IMG/VR virus record: IMGVR_UViG_3300020469_002998
Coordinates: 1 to 37,339 of that record
Direction: 5' to 3' (one strand)
From: a virus
DNA: 37,339 nt
The notes beneath the pieces were generated by a model. The model was not told the DNA's origin. It did not search any database and saw nothing but the letters and a program-made list of their open reading frames with translations. The translations under genes were made by a program, and so were the position numbers. Numbering within the stretch: the stretch's first letter is position 1; the number at the start of each line of letters is the position of its first letter. Shown here in pieces: positions 1 to 7,970 of the stretch.

Positions 1-144
1 GACTTCGCTACTGCTACATTAGCAGTATCTGGTGTGACTGATACTACTCACAATGGTAAGAAGTACAGAGTAAAAGTAAACAGTGCGAATGGTGCACCAG
101 AGCAAGTCTCTAATGGTGTAGCAACACTAACATTTGGAACTTAA
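1..144 (+). CDS. Phage structural protein, C-terminal end only (partial)
   Basis: An open frame enters from the left edge and stops with TAA at 142-144. Its 47 visible residues are rich in Thr, Val, Asn and Gly and alternate in a way typical of a beta-sandwich, including a YRVKVNSANG stretch like the last strands of an Ig-like or fibronectin-type domain. Such domains end many phage tail and capsid-decoration proteins. A strong terminator follows 28 bases later, so this is the last gene of its transcript. The real identity depends on sequence to the left of the window. Confidence 0.6.
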   Translation, partial: DFATATLAVSGVTDTTHNGKKYRVKVNSANGAPEQVSNGVATLTFGT

Positions 145-171
145 TACCAAATTAACATAAACCTAGAACTG

Positions 172-200
172 TGGGTGGGTTGTAAAAAACCCACCCATTT
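172..200 (+). terminator. Rho-independent terminator
   Basis: A perfect 10-bp stem (TGGGTGGGTT at 172-181 with AACCCACCCA at 188-197) encloses a 6-base loop and is followed by TTT. It sits between the structural gene ending at 144 and the tail-fibre-like gene at 227, so it probably ends the upstream structural transcript. The T tract is short, which may allow some read-through. Confidence 0.75.
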
Positions 201-226
201 CTGCAATATAAAATAGGAGTAAAATT

Positions 227-823
227 ATGGCAGACCAAAAAATATCAGAACTAGTCGCAGCAACCTCTGCTGCAGGTGCCGACCTTTTAAATATCGTACA
301 AGGTGGTTCCAACAAAAAACTAACAGTCGCAAATTTATTCGCTAATCTTGACACACCATTAATCATTAATGAGAGTGGTGGTGACCAAGATACTCGTATC
401 GAAGGATTAAACGACAACAATCTATTATATGTAGATGCTTCTACAGATAGAGTAGGTGTAGGAGTAGCAACTCCATCACAAAAATTAGATGTAGCTGGAA
501 ATCTTGCTATATCTGGTGGTGCACTTTATTTAAGTCAAACTGCTCAATCTGCTACTGGTACTTCTACAGCTGACCTTACCAAACAAACTACTGAATATGC
601 TTTATCCTCTGGATCAGATGCATCTTCTTTGGCTAATGGTACAGTCGGACAAGTAAAGATTTTCACAGTCGTAAGTGGTTCAGGGAGTTGTGTATTAACT
701 CCTACAACTGCTAATGGCTTTACTACAGCAACATTTAACGCAGTTGGTGACACACTGACTCTTATGTATGTTGCTACAGTTGGTTGGTCAGTTATTGGCA
801 ACCATTCTGTTGTAGTAGCTTAA
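227..823 (+). CDS. Tail-fibre-like virion protein
   Basis: A 198-residue protein with AGGAG 10 bases before the ATG. The start MADQKISEL with NIVQGG is typical of small marine-phage structural proteins. Around residues 75-97 it carries VGVGVATPSQKLDVAGN, which matches the beta-helical/trimeric repeat seen in phage tail fibres and adhesins (usual form: VGIGTTSPSQKLDVNG). The C-terminal half is Thr/Ser/Val-rich, as expected for a beta-structured fibre tip. The likely role is host recognition or a baseplate/fibre component. It follows a terminator, so it may start a new transcript. The family is inferred from this repeat only. Confidence 0.7.
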   Translation: MADQKISELVAATSAAGADLLNIVQGGSNKKLTVANLFANLDTPLIINESGGDQDTRIEGLNDNNLLYVDASTDRVGVGVATPSQKLDVAGNLAISGGALYLSQTAQSATGTSTADLTKQTTEYALSSGSDASSLANGTVGQVKIFTVVSGSGSCVLTPTTANGFTTATFNAVGDTLTLMYVATVGWSVIGNHSVVVA

Positions 824-857
824 ATTAACAAATATATATTATTACTAGGAGATAATT

Positions 858-1073
858 ATGGCAGACTATGATGTAAATGCGAAACTTGATGGTTATAGAG
901 AAGCAATCAAAAAGAAAGAGGAAGTTCTCGTACAATTAAATCAAGGTGTAGTAAATACACAAGCTGAAATTCATATGTTGACTGGAGCAATACAAGCACT
1001 AGAAGACATAGTAAAAGTTGAAGCTGAAGTTGAAACTAAGAAGAGCAATGACAAAAAAGCTGACAGAAAATAA
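858..1073 (+). CDS. Small coiled-coil protein, function unknown
   Basis: A 71-residue protein starting 10 bases after AGGAG. It is highly charged and probably one continuous helix: residues 10-60 show heptad-like spacing of Leu, Ile and Val among Lys and Glu, with a Lys-rich tail. No catalytic motif is visible. It lies between a fibre-like gene and conserved phage genes, so it could be a chaperone or a virion component, but nothing in the sequence decides this. The end overlaps the next gene by 26 bases. Confidence 0.7.
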   Translation: MADYDVNAKLDGYREAIKKKEEVLVQLNQGVVNTQAEIHMLTGAIQALEDIVKVEAEVETKKSNDKKADRK

Positions 1074-1425
1074 CTTTCTTCAGTTCGCTCTAAATAATTA
1101 CGATAATCCTTCTTGTGCTACACTAGAAGAATTTGAAGACGATTTAAAAAAGTTTTTATATCTTAATAAATTACTACAAAGATATCAAAAGCACGGAGAG
1201 TTAAGAGAACGACTAATTTTAAATCATGTTATCGTAATATTTAATTTATGGGGTGACGAAGCAACAGATATGCTCTTTCATAAAGTGGATGAAGAACATT
1301 GGAGTGCCTTGATAGTTTTCTTAACTTATCTAGGCAGACTCCCTGAATATATTCCAGGCACGCATACTCGTGCTACAAGTTTAGAACACGATAATAAAAT
1401 TGTGGAAATTTTAAGAGAAATATAA
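1048..1425 (+). CDS. Conserved phage protein of cyanophage type, function unknown
   Basis: A 125-residue protein. The frame is open from a TTG at 1018, but the ATG at 1048 is a better start because it gives the usual N-terminus and a purine-rich AAGAAGAG lies just upstream. The segment LNNYDNPSC, followed by an acidic helix, a KFLYLNKLL helix and LRERLILNHVIVIFN, resembles a helical protein I remember from marine T4-like phages; that recollection was not checked. The preceding gene overlaps it by 26 bases and the next follows directly, so they are probably co-translated. No enzyme motif is present. Confidence 0.75.
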   Translation: MTKKLTENNFLQFALNNYDNPSCATLEEFEDDLKKFLYLNKLLQRYQKHGELRERLILNHVIVIFNLWGDEATDMLFHKVDEEHWSALIVFLTYLGRLPEYIPGTHTRATSLEHDNKIVEILREI

Positions 1426-2235
1426 ATGAGTAAGACAGTAGATAACATAATTGCATATAGAATTATTTCTATGCTCGTCAAACCTTTTAAGGATACAGAT
1501 GCCTTTAAAGAGGGAATCATTGATGAGAAGGGAAAAGTTATTAAGAAAGCAAACAAGTTGACTACTACTAAAGAGAAGAACGCATATACATTTTTACATC
1601 GTCTTGTCTTTAAACTTAAACAATTTGTAGAGAAAGCTCCAGGAGGGAAAACTAGATTAGGATCCCTTGCTGCAGCATATTATTTAATTAGGGAAGCATA
1701 TGAAGGACAAGAGTCTGTTCATATACTGGAAGATAAATATACTGATTTAATTGGAAAGAATCTTTCTTTACTAGAAGAAGAATTATTAGTAGAGGAAGTT
1801 ATAGAACATTTATATTGGAATATGTTCCAACAAGAAGCAAAGTTGCCTGAGGATGTAGCTGCAAACTCAGTCTCAGGTGGGGGAGTGGATTTATCCCCAA
1901 CAGTTAGAATGAAAAAAGGAAGAAAGTTCGCTACATTTAATGTTAGCGATGATGTTCTTAAAAAGTTTAGAACAGGAAAAAAGAAATATTCTAAATGGAA
2001 AGAATACTTGAATATGGAAGATGATGCTCAATCAGCAATATATTCCTATGCTCGTAAAAATCCAAAAGGAGTCATCATCTTACAAAATAAAGCTGGTGAT
2101 ACAAAAGCAATAAGATTTAATAGAAATGGTGGCGGAAGCTGGAGACATATCAAAAGACCTGTAGCAAGGTCAGTTGGTAAACAAACTATGATGAACCAGC
2201 CATCCGACATTATTGTTTCAACGACTGCATTATAA
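1426..2235 (+). CDS. Conserved phage protein, possibly virion-associated
   Basis: A 269-residue protein that begins immediately after the stop of the previous gene. The N-terminal half is helical and rich in Lys and Glu. From about residue 144 a linker reads ANSVSGGGVDLSP, a Gly/Ser/Pro hinge resembling sequences in T4-like marine phage proteins. The C-terminal part is basic, with a KKYSKWKEYL segment. The stop and the next start overlap as TAATG. I do not recognise a function. Position between tail and lysis genes and the basic character would suit a structural or DNA-contacting virion protein, which is inference only. Confidence 0.65.
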   Translation: MSKTVDNIIAYRIISMLVKPFKDTDAFKEGIIDEKGKVIKKANKLTTTKEKNAYTFLHRLVFKLKQFVEKAPGGKTRLGSLAAAYYLIREAYEGQESVHILEDKYTDLIGKNLSLLEEELLVEEVIEHLYWNMFQQEAKLPEDVAANSVSGGGVDLSPTVRMKKGRKFATFNVSDDVLKKFRTGKKKYSKWKEYLNMEDDAQSAIYSYARKNPKGVIILQNKAGDTKAIRFNRNGGGSWRHIKRPVARSVGKQTMMNQPSDIIVSTTAL

Positions 2236-2852
2236 TGTTTAGTTTGATTAGCATCCTAGGGTGGATACCCACTTCAGTTTATTTTGGTATTACAGCTGTT
2301 GGCTTGATAGGAATGATAGTAGTTGGTATTTTACCACTCGTTCCAAAAAGCTGGGGATTAATATTCGGATTGGTATTTGGTATAGGATCTTTCTTATTAG
2401 GTGCAGTTTGGACTAACAGTCACATCGTCGATGAACTAAATAAGTTGAAAGACGAAATACAACAAATAGAAGCTGAAGCTGAAAAAGTTTCTAGTGAAGT
2501 GGCTGAAAAGTTTGTAGATGAAACAAACAAAATTAAATCTAATGGAAATAAAATAAGTGAGAAAGTCAATGAACTACTTAGTGAAACTGATGATGCTCAG
2601 TGTAGCCTGCCTGACAATGTTAGCCTGCTCCACGACAGTGCCATTAAAAATGAAGTTCCCGACACCACCAGAAGTGTTGATGGAGGAGGGGAAGAAAATG
2701 GAGACGATCGAGGAGAGGAAAAACTCCGACTCTCAGAATTAACAACTATAACAGTCGAAAACTACACGACCTGTAATGAAGTGAGAATACAACTCAAGAA
2801 TTTACAACGATGGGTAGATGAGATGCAAAGGGTACACAACTATGGCGAGTGA
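2235..2852 (+). CDS. Rz: Rz-like inner-membrane spanin
   Basis: A 205-residue protein. Two hydrophobic segments (about residues 5-33 and 39-60) anchor it in the inner membrane, followed by a long charged coiled coil (about 65-115) that would span the periplasm. Around residue 120 it has AQCSLPDNVSLLHDSA, which matches the conserved Cys-x-x-Pro...Leu-His end of Rz proteins. A complete lipoprotein gene is nested in another frame within it, the lambda Rz/Rz1 arrangement, and this context makes the spanin call firm. The protein continues about 70 residues beyond the usual Rz end, with a low-complexity Gly/Glu section where the nested frame imposes its codons. Role: fusing inner and outer membranes at the end of lysis. 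Confidence 0.75.
   Translation: MFSLISILGWIPTSVYFGITAVGLIGMIVVGILPLVPKSWGLIFGLVFGIGSFLLGAVWTNSHIVDELNKLKDEIQQIEAEAEKVSSEVAEKFVDETNKIKSNGNKISEKVNELLSETDDAQCSLPDNVSLLHDSAIKNEVPDTTRSVDGGGEENGDDRGEEKLRLSELTTITVENYTTCNEVRIQLKNLQRWVDEMQRVHNYGE
2569..2742 (+). CDS. Rz1: Rz1-like outer-membrane lipoprotein spanin, nested in Rz
   Basis: A 57-residue protein read entirely inside the Rz-like gene in a different frame. The ATG at 2569 is preferred over a GTG at 2557. A hydrophobic signal (LVKLMMLSVACLTMLAC) ends in a lipobox-like MLAC, then STT, so the Cys would be lipidated and the protein sorted to the outer membrane. The short mature part is Pro-rich (VPLKMKFPTPPEVLMEEG), which is characteristic of Rz1 proteins. 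It pairs with the inner-membrane spanin to complete host lysis. Its size and composition fit the family; Met at position -3 of the lipobox is slightly unusual. Confidence 0.8.
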   Translation: MNYLVKLMMLSVACLTMLACSTTVPLKMKFPTPPEVLMEEGKKMETIEERKNSDSQN

Positions 2853-3258
2853 AGTCGAAATAGCAAAGAATCAAGTTGAGATTACAAATCTAAAAACTGA
2901 CATTCAAAAGATTGACCAGAGTATAGAAAAGATAGGGGAAGCAACTTCTCAGATCTCTAAACTTCTGGCTGTACACGATAATAGATTGGACGATTCAGAA
3001 CAAACTGATGCCGAGATTAAGAAGGAAGTAAAAGTCCTTCACCAAAGAATTACAGAGGGTGGTCAAGAGGTTATTAAAGCAATCCACGAAAGTGAAATTA
3101 GAATCAACGAGAGTGCTACAAAACAGCATAATCTGATGAATGATACGATTGCTGAGGTAGGTCTTAGAGTAAACAATTTAGAGCAATATAAATGGTATGT
3201 AATGGGCATTATTGCTACAATTGCAGGTGTTGCAGGAGTCTTCGGCTATTTGATGTAA
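2842..3258 (+). CDS. XhlA-like coiled-coil protein with C-terminal membrane anchor
   Basis: The frame opens at 2818, but the ATG at 2842 (MASEVEIAK) gives the natural start, for 138 residues. Residues 1-110 form an almost unbroken coiled coil. The C-terminus has one transmembrane helix (YVMGIIATIAGVAGVFGYLM). A coiled coil followed by a C-terminal hydrophobic helix is the layout of XhlA-type membrane-associated lysis proteins, and the gene directly follows the spanin pair. A role as holin partner or lysis regulator is therefore reasonable, but the family assignment rests on architecture and position, not on a diagnostic motif. Confidence 0.6.
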   Translation: MASEVEIAKNQVEITNLKTDIQKIDQSIEKIGEATSQISKLLAVHDNRLDDSEQTDAEIKKEVKVLHQRITEGGQEVIKAIHESEIRINESATKQHNLMNDTIAEVGLRVNNLEQYKWYVMGIIATIAGVAGVFGYLM

Positions 3259-3260
3259 GA

Positions 3261-3290
3261 CTTTACTTTTAAGTTTTTTTTATATAATAT
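3261..3290 (+). promoter_or_regulatory. Sigma70-like phage promoter, copy 1 (before primase)
   Basis: CTTTACTTTTAAGTTTTTTT starts 2 bases after the upstream stop codon. The -35 would be TTTACT (3262-3267). The -10 is TATAAT (3283-3288, 15-bp spacer) or TAATAT (3285-3290, 17-bp spacer, as in the other copies). The primase ATG at 3298 lies 7 bases after the 17-bp-spaced -10 and has no Shine-Dalgarno sequence, so the mRNA would be leaderless. The same motif recurs at 22971, 23365, 32697 and 33775. Confidence 0.7.
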
Positions 3291-3297
3291 TATATTT

Positions 3298-4308
3298 ATG
3301 ATTTATGTGGACGCTAAATTTACAGCTATGCTATCACCTCGTGTGAGAAACTTCAAACAACAGAAGGATTATCTATGGAACTTTTCCTGTCCTCTCTGTG
3401 GCGATTCCAAAAAAGACAAATCAAAGGCTCGAGGATATATCTATCGTAAAGAGTCATCCCTATTCTATAAATGTCATAACTGTCAAGATGGTAGAAGTCT
3501 TGGCAATCTAATTAAAGAAGTCGATCCTCGCATGTATAGTGAGTACCAATTAGAAAAATTTGGTGCCACTAATAATAAACATGTAAATGATAAACCAGAT
3601 TTAGAAATATTCAAGACAGCTACTATTGAGAAAGCATCTTTAAAACATGCCAACTTTGTAGCTTCACTTGATCCATCGCACCCAATAAAAAAGTTCTTGT
3701 TAAGACGACACATAAATCAAGATCTACACAAGCACTTTTATTGGGTGCCACACTTTAAACAATGGGTCAATGATAATATCGTTTATAAGTTTCATAAGAT
3801 AGTATCTGATGAACCACGATTAGTAATACCTTTCTATGATGAGAATAAAGAATTAATTGCTTTACAAGGTAGAGCATTCGGAAATGAAACACCTAAGTAT
3901 TATACACTGAAAGTAAAAGAAGAGAATCATAAAGTTTATGGTCTTGACCGAGTAGATAGAGATAGACATGTTTATGTAGTTGAGGGTCCAATAGATTCTT
4001 TATTTCTTGATAATGGTATAGCAGTTGCAGGTGCAAGTTTTGATGTACCACAAGTTGAACAGTTTAAAGATAATTGTACTATCGTATTTGATAACGAGCC
4101 AAGAAATCGTGAACTCGTAAAACAAATAGAATCTATAATTAAAAAAGGTTATAGAGTATGTTTATGGAGTGATAGTGTAAAAGAAAAAGATATTAATGAT
4201 ATGATTATGGCAGGCAAAACACCACTAACAATACATGCTCTCATGGAGGGAAGTAGTGTACAGGGTGCAGAAGCTGAAGCCAAATTTAATTTATGGAGAA
4301 AATGCTAA
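3298..4308 (+). CDS. 61: DNA primase, T4 gp61 type
   Basis: A 336-residue protein, close to the 342 of T4 gp61. The N-terminus has a zinc-ribbon pattern CPLCGDS...CHNC (about residues 31-61) with KARGYIY between, the DNA-recognition module of DnaG-type primases. A TOPRIM-like segment, VYVVEGPIDSLFLDNGIAV (about residues 223-241), carries the catalytic Glu, and IVFDNEP and KDINDM further on fit the metal-binding acidic residues. It makes RNA primers for lagging-strand synthesis with the phage helicase. The gene stands directly behind promoter copy 1 with no ribosome-binding site. Its stop overlaps the next start as TAATG. Confidence 0.9.
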   Translation: MIYVDAKFTAMLSPRVRNFKQQKDYLWNFSCPLCGDSKKDKSKARGYIYRKESSLFYKCHNCQDGRSLGNLIKEVDPRMYSEYQLEKFGATNNKHVNDKPDLEIFKTATIEKASLKHANFVASLDPSHPIKKFLLRRHINQDLHKHFYWVPHFKQWVNDNIVYKFHKIVSDEPRLVIPFYDENKELIALQGRAFGNETPKYYTLKVKEENHKVYGLDRVDRDRHVYVVEGPIDSLFLDNGIAVAGASFDVPQVEQFKDNCTIVFDNEPRNRELVKQIESIIKKGYRVCLWSDSVKEKDINDMIMAGKTPLTIHALMEGSSVQGAEAEAKFNLWRKC

Positions 4309-4808
4309 TGGTAGATGTTCCTTTTGATAGAGCCGACTTACTAAAAGATTATGTTCATGATGTAGATATTACTGAAGAACTAGTAAGAAATTTTTGTACA
4401 ATTATCCAAGATGATAATCCCTTACATTTTGGAGACGAGGAGGGTAATGTAATGCCAGGAGCATTAATGATATCCTTGCTATTTTCTAATCCTGTTCCAG
4501 GATTCTTTATAAGAAATTTTGAAATTAAATTCTTAGCACCAATACACTTTCCTACAAAGGTTAAGATATATCGTAAAGTATGGAAAGCTACAGATAGAAA
4601 AGCTGGTGAACTCGGAGAAGGTATTTTCGCCATAAAAGATTATGCCGATGGTATCATAAAAGCAAAGGGAGCAGGTCAAGTATTCAGACCGACCAAGAGA
4701 TTAGTTGAAACTTTTGAAACAGGAGTAGACAGAAATTTTTTTAAATCAAGCGATCCAAACTTCAAACGAAAGCATTGGGTCAACCCCACAGGAAAGGAGA
4801 TTAAATGA
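4308..4808 (+). CDS. MaoC/FabZ-like hot-dog fold hydratase (fatty-acid type)
   Basis: A 166-residue protein. The ATG at 4308 is chosen because it overlaps the primase stop and sits 9 bases after GGAG; the frame also opens at 4293 and 4302. Residues 35-40 read DDNPLH, matching the (R)-specific enoyl hydratase motif DxNPxH, in which Asp and His five residues apart are catalytic (D35, H40). GALMISLLF, then the NFEIKFLAPIHFPTKVKIY strand, gives the typical MaoC hot-dog order. The family hydrates or dehydrates the C2-C3 bond of acyl-ACP or acyl-CoA. Enoyl reductase, ketoacyl synthase and AcpS genes elsewhere in the window support a fatty-acid role. The exact substrate is unknown. Confidence 0.75.
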   Translation: MVDVPFDRADLLKDYVHDVDITEELVRNFCTIIQDDNPLHFGDEEGNVMPGALMISLLFSNPVPGFFIRNFEIKFLAPIHFPTKVKIYRKVWKATDRKAGELGEGIFAIKDYADGIIKAKGAGQVFRPTKRLVETFETGVDRNFFKSSDPNFKRKHWVNPTGKEIK

Positions 4809-5266
4809 CAGACGATAAAGATAAAGCACCAGAACCAACAGTTGGTAATATAACTGACATAAATGAATTTGCTGCTAAAAAATATGACGAGATGAAATTA
4901 GAAGAGTTAAGAAAACAGCATGAGTTTGAACAGAACTTTATACTCTCCCCATTATGGGAAGCACTCACTAGTATTAAATCATCAAAGCAAGCAATTAATG
5001 CTGCAATGGGAATGTTAATAACAGCAAAAGATATATTAGTTTTAGAAGTTGGTAAAGAACAAGCTAAGACTATATTCCAAACTATGGATTATGATAAGAT
5101 AGATCTAGTGACTATTGTAAAAAAACCAGAGGATGGTAAGATAGTTGAAGAGTATCAGCTTAGAGAAGAGGATATGGACCCCATGGAAGCCCCATTGGAG
5201 GAAGATAAGGTAGTTCCATTCAAAAAAGGAGATAATGATAATGGCGAAGAAGAAAGCACTGATTGA
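4805..5266 (+). CDS. Acidic hypothetical protein
   Basis: A 153-residue protein whose ATG overlaps the hydratase stop (ATGA). It is helical and charged, with a LSPLWEALTSIKSSKQAINAA region in the middle, and it ends in a strongly acidic tail. No motif, signal peptide or membrane segment is visible. Translational coupling places it in the primase-hydratase operon. I do not recognise it. Confidence 0.6.
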   Translation: MTDDKDKAPEPTVGNITDINEFAAKKYDEMKLEELRKQHEFEQNFILSPLWEALTSIKSSKQAINAAMGMLITAKDILVLEVGKEQAKTIFQTMDYDKIDLVTIVKKPEDGKIVEEYQLREEDMDPMEAPLEEDKVVPFKKGDNDNGEEESTD

Positions 5267-5600
5267 AGAGATATGGGACGAGCAGGAAGAGTTCGTCGAA
5301 GCAAAACCTAAAAGGATTGTTTCTAACTTCTATAAAGGTGAATGGATAGATCGTGTCTATGGTGGCGATAATTTAAAAGTAAGACTATTGCAAGGTGAGT
5401 TTGGTAAAGAGTATCAAGGAAAAATAGAGCAAAAGAAGTTTCGCAGATATAGAAAAGACTACAATGGAAAAGCTGTTGATGTTTATTACCAAAAATATTC
5501 ACATACAGCCGATGGCAGATGGTTTGATAATGGTGGTTTTCCTTGTGCTAAACCCCATCACGAAGCTAAAGACCCCAACATAGAGGAAGATGAGGATTGA
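5241..5600 (+). CDS. Hypothetical protein
   Basis: A 119-residue basic protein. Two ATGs compete: 5235 is only 3 bases from the AAAGGAG at 5225-5231, whereas 5241 is 9 bases from it and is chosen. The central part is rich in Lys, Arg and Tyr with a GRWFDNGGFPC segment, and the tail is acidic. The gene overlaps both neighbours slightly, which fits tight co-translation. No known family is recognised, but coding character and spacing are convincing. Confidence 0.6.
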   Translation: MAKKKALIEEIWDEQEEFVEAKPKRIVSNFYKGEWIDRVYGGDNLKVRLLQGEFGKEYQGKIEQKKFRRYRKDYNGKAVDVYYQKYSHTADGRWFDNGGFPCAKPHHEAKDPNIEEDED

Positions 5601-6160
5601 TGGATATACCTGACATGCGTCTAAGAAAAATAGACGGAAAAAGTTTATGGACTTTTGACGATATCTTTAATTATGAAGAACGAGAAAGACTATATAGTTA
5701 TTGCTTAAATCAAAAGTATTCGCTGTCTGGTTCAGATGTACAAAGACTTGAGACCAAAGGCGATTACAACCTATATTGTAATCTCTCCCCCACCGATGTG
5801 GACAATATGGGGATAGAGAAATTAAGTAATTATTCCCACATCAAACACCACTTAACTGACTATACAATAACACAAGCTAGGATTAATCTTAGTACAATCC
5901 AGGATAAGAATCGCTTTCATTGCGATACTGGAGCTGAGCATAATTTAACTATGCTATATTATCCCAACATGGAATGGGAAAAGTCTTGGGGTGGACAGAC
6001 ACTTTTTTCAAACCTAATGAACGATTCGCTCGAATGGGTATCGTTCTATATTCCTGGAAGGATAATATTATTCGATGGCACACTCCCCCACTCAATCAAC
6101 CCCCCAACAATCCACAGCCCAACGCACAGATTTTCAGTCGTCATTCAATATGGAAAATAA
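5600..6160 (+). CDS. 2-oxoglutarate/Fe(II)-dependent oxygenase-like protein
   Basis: A 186-residue protein starting at the ATG at 5600 (a TTG lies at 5597). The double-stranded beta-helix signature is present: RFHCDTGAEHN gives the iron-binding HxD, TMLYYPN and GGQTLFSN follow as in prolyl-4-hydroxylase-like enzymes, and PGRIILFDGTLPHSINP supplies the distal His. The Arg in THRFSVVIQY would bind 2-oxoglutarate. The full H-x-D...H...R set is intact, so it is probably active. The target could be a protein, a nucleic acid or a small molecule. It is the first of five such genes in the window. Its last 11 bases overlap nrdA. Confidence 0.8.
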   Translation: MDIPDMRLRKIDGKSLWTFDDIFNYEERERLYSYCLNQKYSLSGSDVQRLETKGDYNLYCNLSPTDVDNMGIEKLSNYSHIKHHLTDYTITQARINLSTIQDKNRFHCDTGAEHNLTMLYYPNMEWEKSWGGQTLFSNLMNDSLEWVSFYIPGRIILFDGTLPHSINPPTIHSPTHRFSVVIQYGK

Positions 6161-7967
6161 AGTGGATACAAAATTAACAGCAGAGATACATGGTATTACG
6201 ATAGACTATACCAGAGATACATTATTAGACAACGCAGGTAAAATAAGATTGAGAGAATCTTATATGAAAGATGATGAAACTTCCCCACAGGAAAGATTCG
6301 CTTTCGTATCAAAAACTTTTTCATCTAATCCTGAACACGCACAAAGATTATATGATTATTCTAGTCAGCATTGGCTATCTTATTCAACACCGATACTTTC
6401 ATTTGGTAGATCTAAAAGAGGATTACCAATTAGTTGCTTCTTAAATTATATTGAAGATTCTTCTGAAGGACTGGTACAAAATTTATCTGAAACAAACTGG
6501 CTATCAATGTCAGGTGGTGGAGTGGGTATAGGATTTGGTATTCGTAGTGCTGATGATAAATCTACTGGTGTTATGCCACACTTAAAAATGTATGACGCAT
6601 CGTCATTAGCATATCGTCAAGGAAGAACAAGACGAGGAAGTTATGCAGCATATCTAGATATTAACCATCCCGACATAAAAGAATTTATTGAAATGAGAAA
6701 GCCAACTGGCGATCCTAACATGAGAGCATTAAACATGCATCATGGTATTAATATCACAGATGACTTTATGCAGATTATTGAAAACTGTATGAAGAATGGA
6801 GACTGTGATGATAAGTGGGCATTAAAAGATCCACATAATGGTAAAGTAAAAGAGTATGTATCAGCCAGAGATTTATGGCAAACTATTTTAGAAACTCGTA
6901 TGATGACAGGTGAGCCATACTTACACTTCATTGATACAAGCAATAATCATCTACCAGAGTTTCTAAAAGAAAAAGGATTGAAAATTCATCAGAGTAATTT
7001 GTGTTCGGAGATTATACTCCCAACGAATGAAGACCGAACAGCTGTATGTTGTTTATCATCATTGAATCTAGAATACTTTGATGAGTGGTCAAAAGATAAA
7101 CAATTCCTAAGAGATGTAGCAGAGATGCTTGATAATGTATTACAATATTTTATTGATAATGCTAGAGATGAAATATCTCGTGCTAAGTTTTCTGCTCAAC
7201 AAGAAAGATCGATTGGGATAGGTGCTTTGGGTTTCCATGCTTACTTACAGAAAAATGGAATACCTTATGAAAGTGCCATAGCTGGTAATAGAAATGAAAA
7301 AATATTTAAACATGTTAGGAAACAGTTGGATGATGCGAATCTTGCTTTGGGTGAAGAACGAGGTGAAGCACCTGATGCTGTTGGCACTGGCTTTCGTTTT
7401 AGTCATATGCTTGCCATTGCTCCTAATGCTAGTAGTAGCATCATTATGGGTAATACTAGTCCTAGCATCGAGCCTTTTCGAGCTAATGCTTATCGTCAGG
7501 ATACACTTAGTGGATCACATACTAATAAAAATAAGTTCCTTCAAAAACTTATGGAGAAAAAACAAAAAGAACACAACTTAGATATTGACGCAGAATGGTC
7601 AAGTATCATAGCGAATGATGGTTCAGTACAACATTTAAAATGGATGACAGACATAGAAAAGGATGTATATAAAACATCTATGGAAATGAACCAACAATGG
7701 ATTATCAATCACGCATCTGAAAGACAGAAGTATATTGACCAAGCACAATCAGTAAACTTATTCTTTAGACCTGATGCTGATATTAAATATCTACATGCTG
7801 CTCACTTCTTAGCATGGAAGACAGGTCTTAAAACTCTATATTATTGTAGAAGTGAAAAGATTGGTAAAGCCGATAAAATAAGTAAAAGAATACAACGAGA
7901 AATTATAAAAGAAATAGACATCTCAGCTATTGCCGATGGAGATGTTTGTTTAGCTTGTGAAGGATAA
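6150..7967 (+). CDS. nrdA: Ribonucleotide reductase large subunit, class I
   Basis: A 605-residue protein. The frame is open from 6075, but the ATG at 6150 (MENKVDTKL) starts the recognisable protein. The redox and catalytic Cys residues are visible: PISCFLN (C96), NLCSEI (C285), and a CC pair at 300-301 in AVCCLSSLN. SMSGGGVGIGFG and APNASSSIIMGNTSPSIEP are the substrate and phosphate-binding loops. The C-terminus has a CLAC pair suited to reduction by glutaredoxin. It lacks the N-terminal ATP-cone of E. coli NrdA (761 aa), so dATP feedback inhibition is probably absent. With NrdB it reduces ribonucleotides for phage DNA synthesis. Confidence 0.95.
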   Translation: MENKVDTKLTAEIHGITIDYTRDTLLDNAGKIRLRESYMKDDETSPQERFAFVSKTFSSNPEHAQRLYDYSSQHWLSYSTPILSFGRSKRGLPISCFLNYIEDSSEGLVQNLSETNWLSMSGGGVGIGFGIRSADDKSTGVMPHLKMYDASSLAYRQGRTRRGSYAAYLDINHPDIKEFIEMRKPTGDPNMRALNMHHGINITDDFMQIIENCMKNGDCDDKWALKDPHNGKVKEYVSARDLWQTILETRMMTGEPYLHFIDTSNNHLPEFLKEKGLKIHQSNLCSEIILPTNEDRTAVCCLSSLNLEYFDEWSKDKQFLRDVAEMLDNVLQYFIDNARDEISRAKFSAQQERSIGIGALGFHAYLQKNGIPYESAIAGNRNEKIFKHVRKQLDDANLALGEERGEAPDAVGTGFRFSHMLAIAPNASSSIIMGNTSPSIEPFRANAYRQDTLSGSHTNKNKFLQKLMEKKQKEHNLDIDAEWSSIIANDGSVQHLKWMTDIEKDVYKTSMEMNQQWIINHASERQKYIDQAQSVNLFFRPDADIKYLHAAHFLAWKTGLKTLYYCRSEKIGKADKISKRIQREIIKEIDISAIADGDVCLACEG

Positions 7968-7970
7968 AAC

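Noticed and set aside
7294-7581. Hydrophobic 95-residue frame inside nrdA
   Set aside because: It runs through conserved NrdA codons in another frame and has no start context; the hydrophobicity comes from the codon shift.
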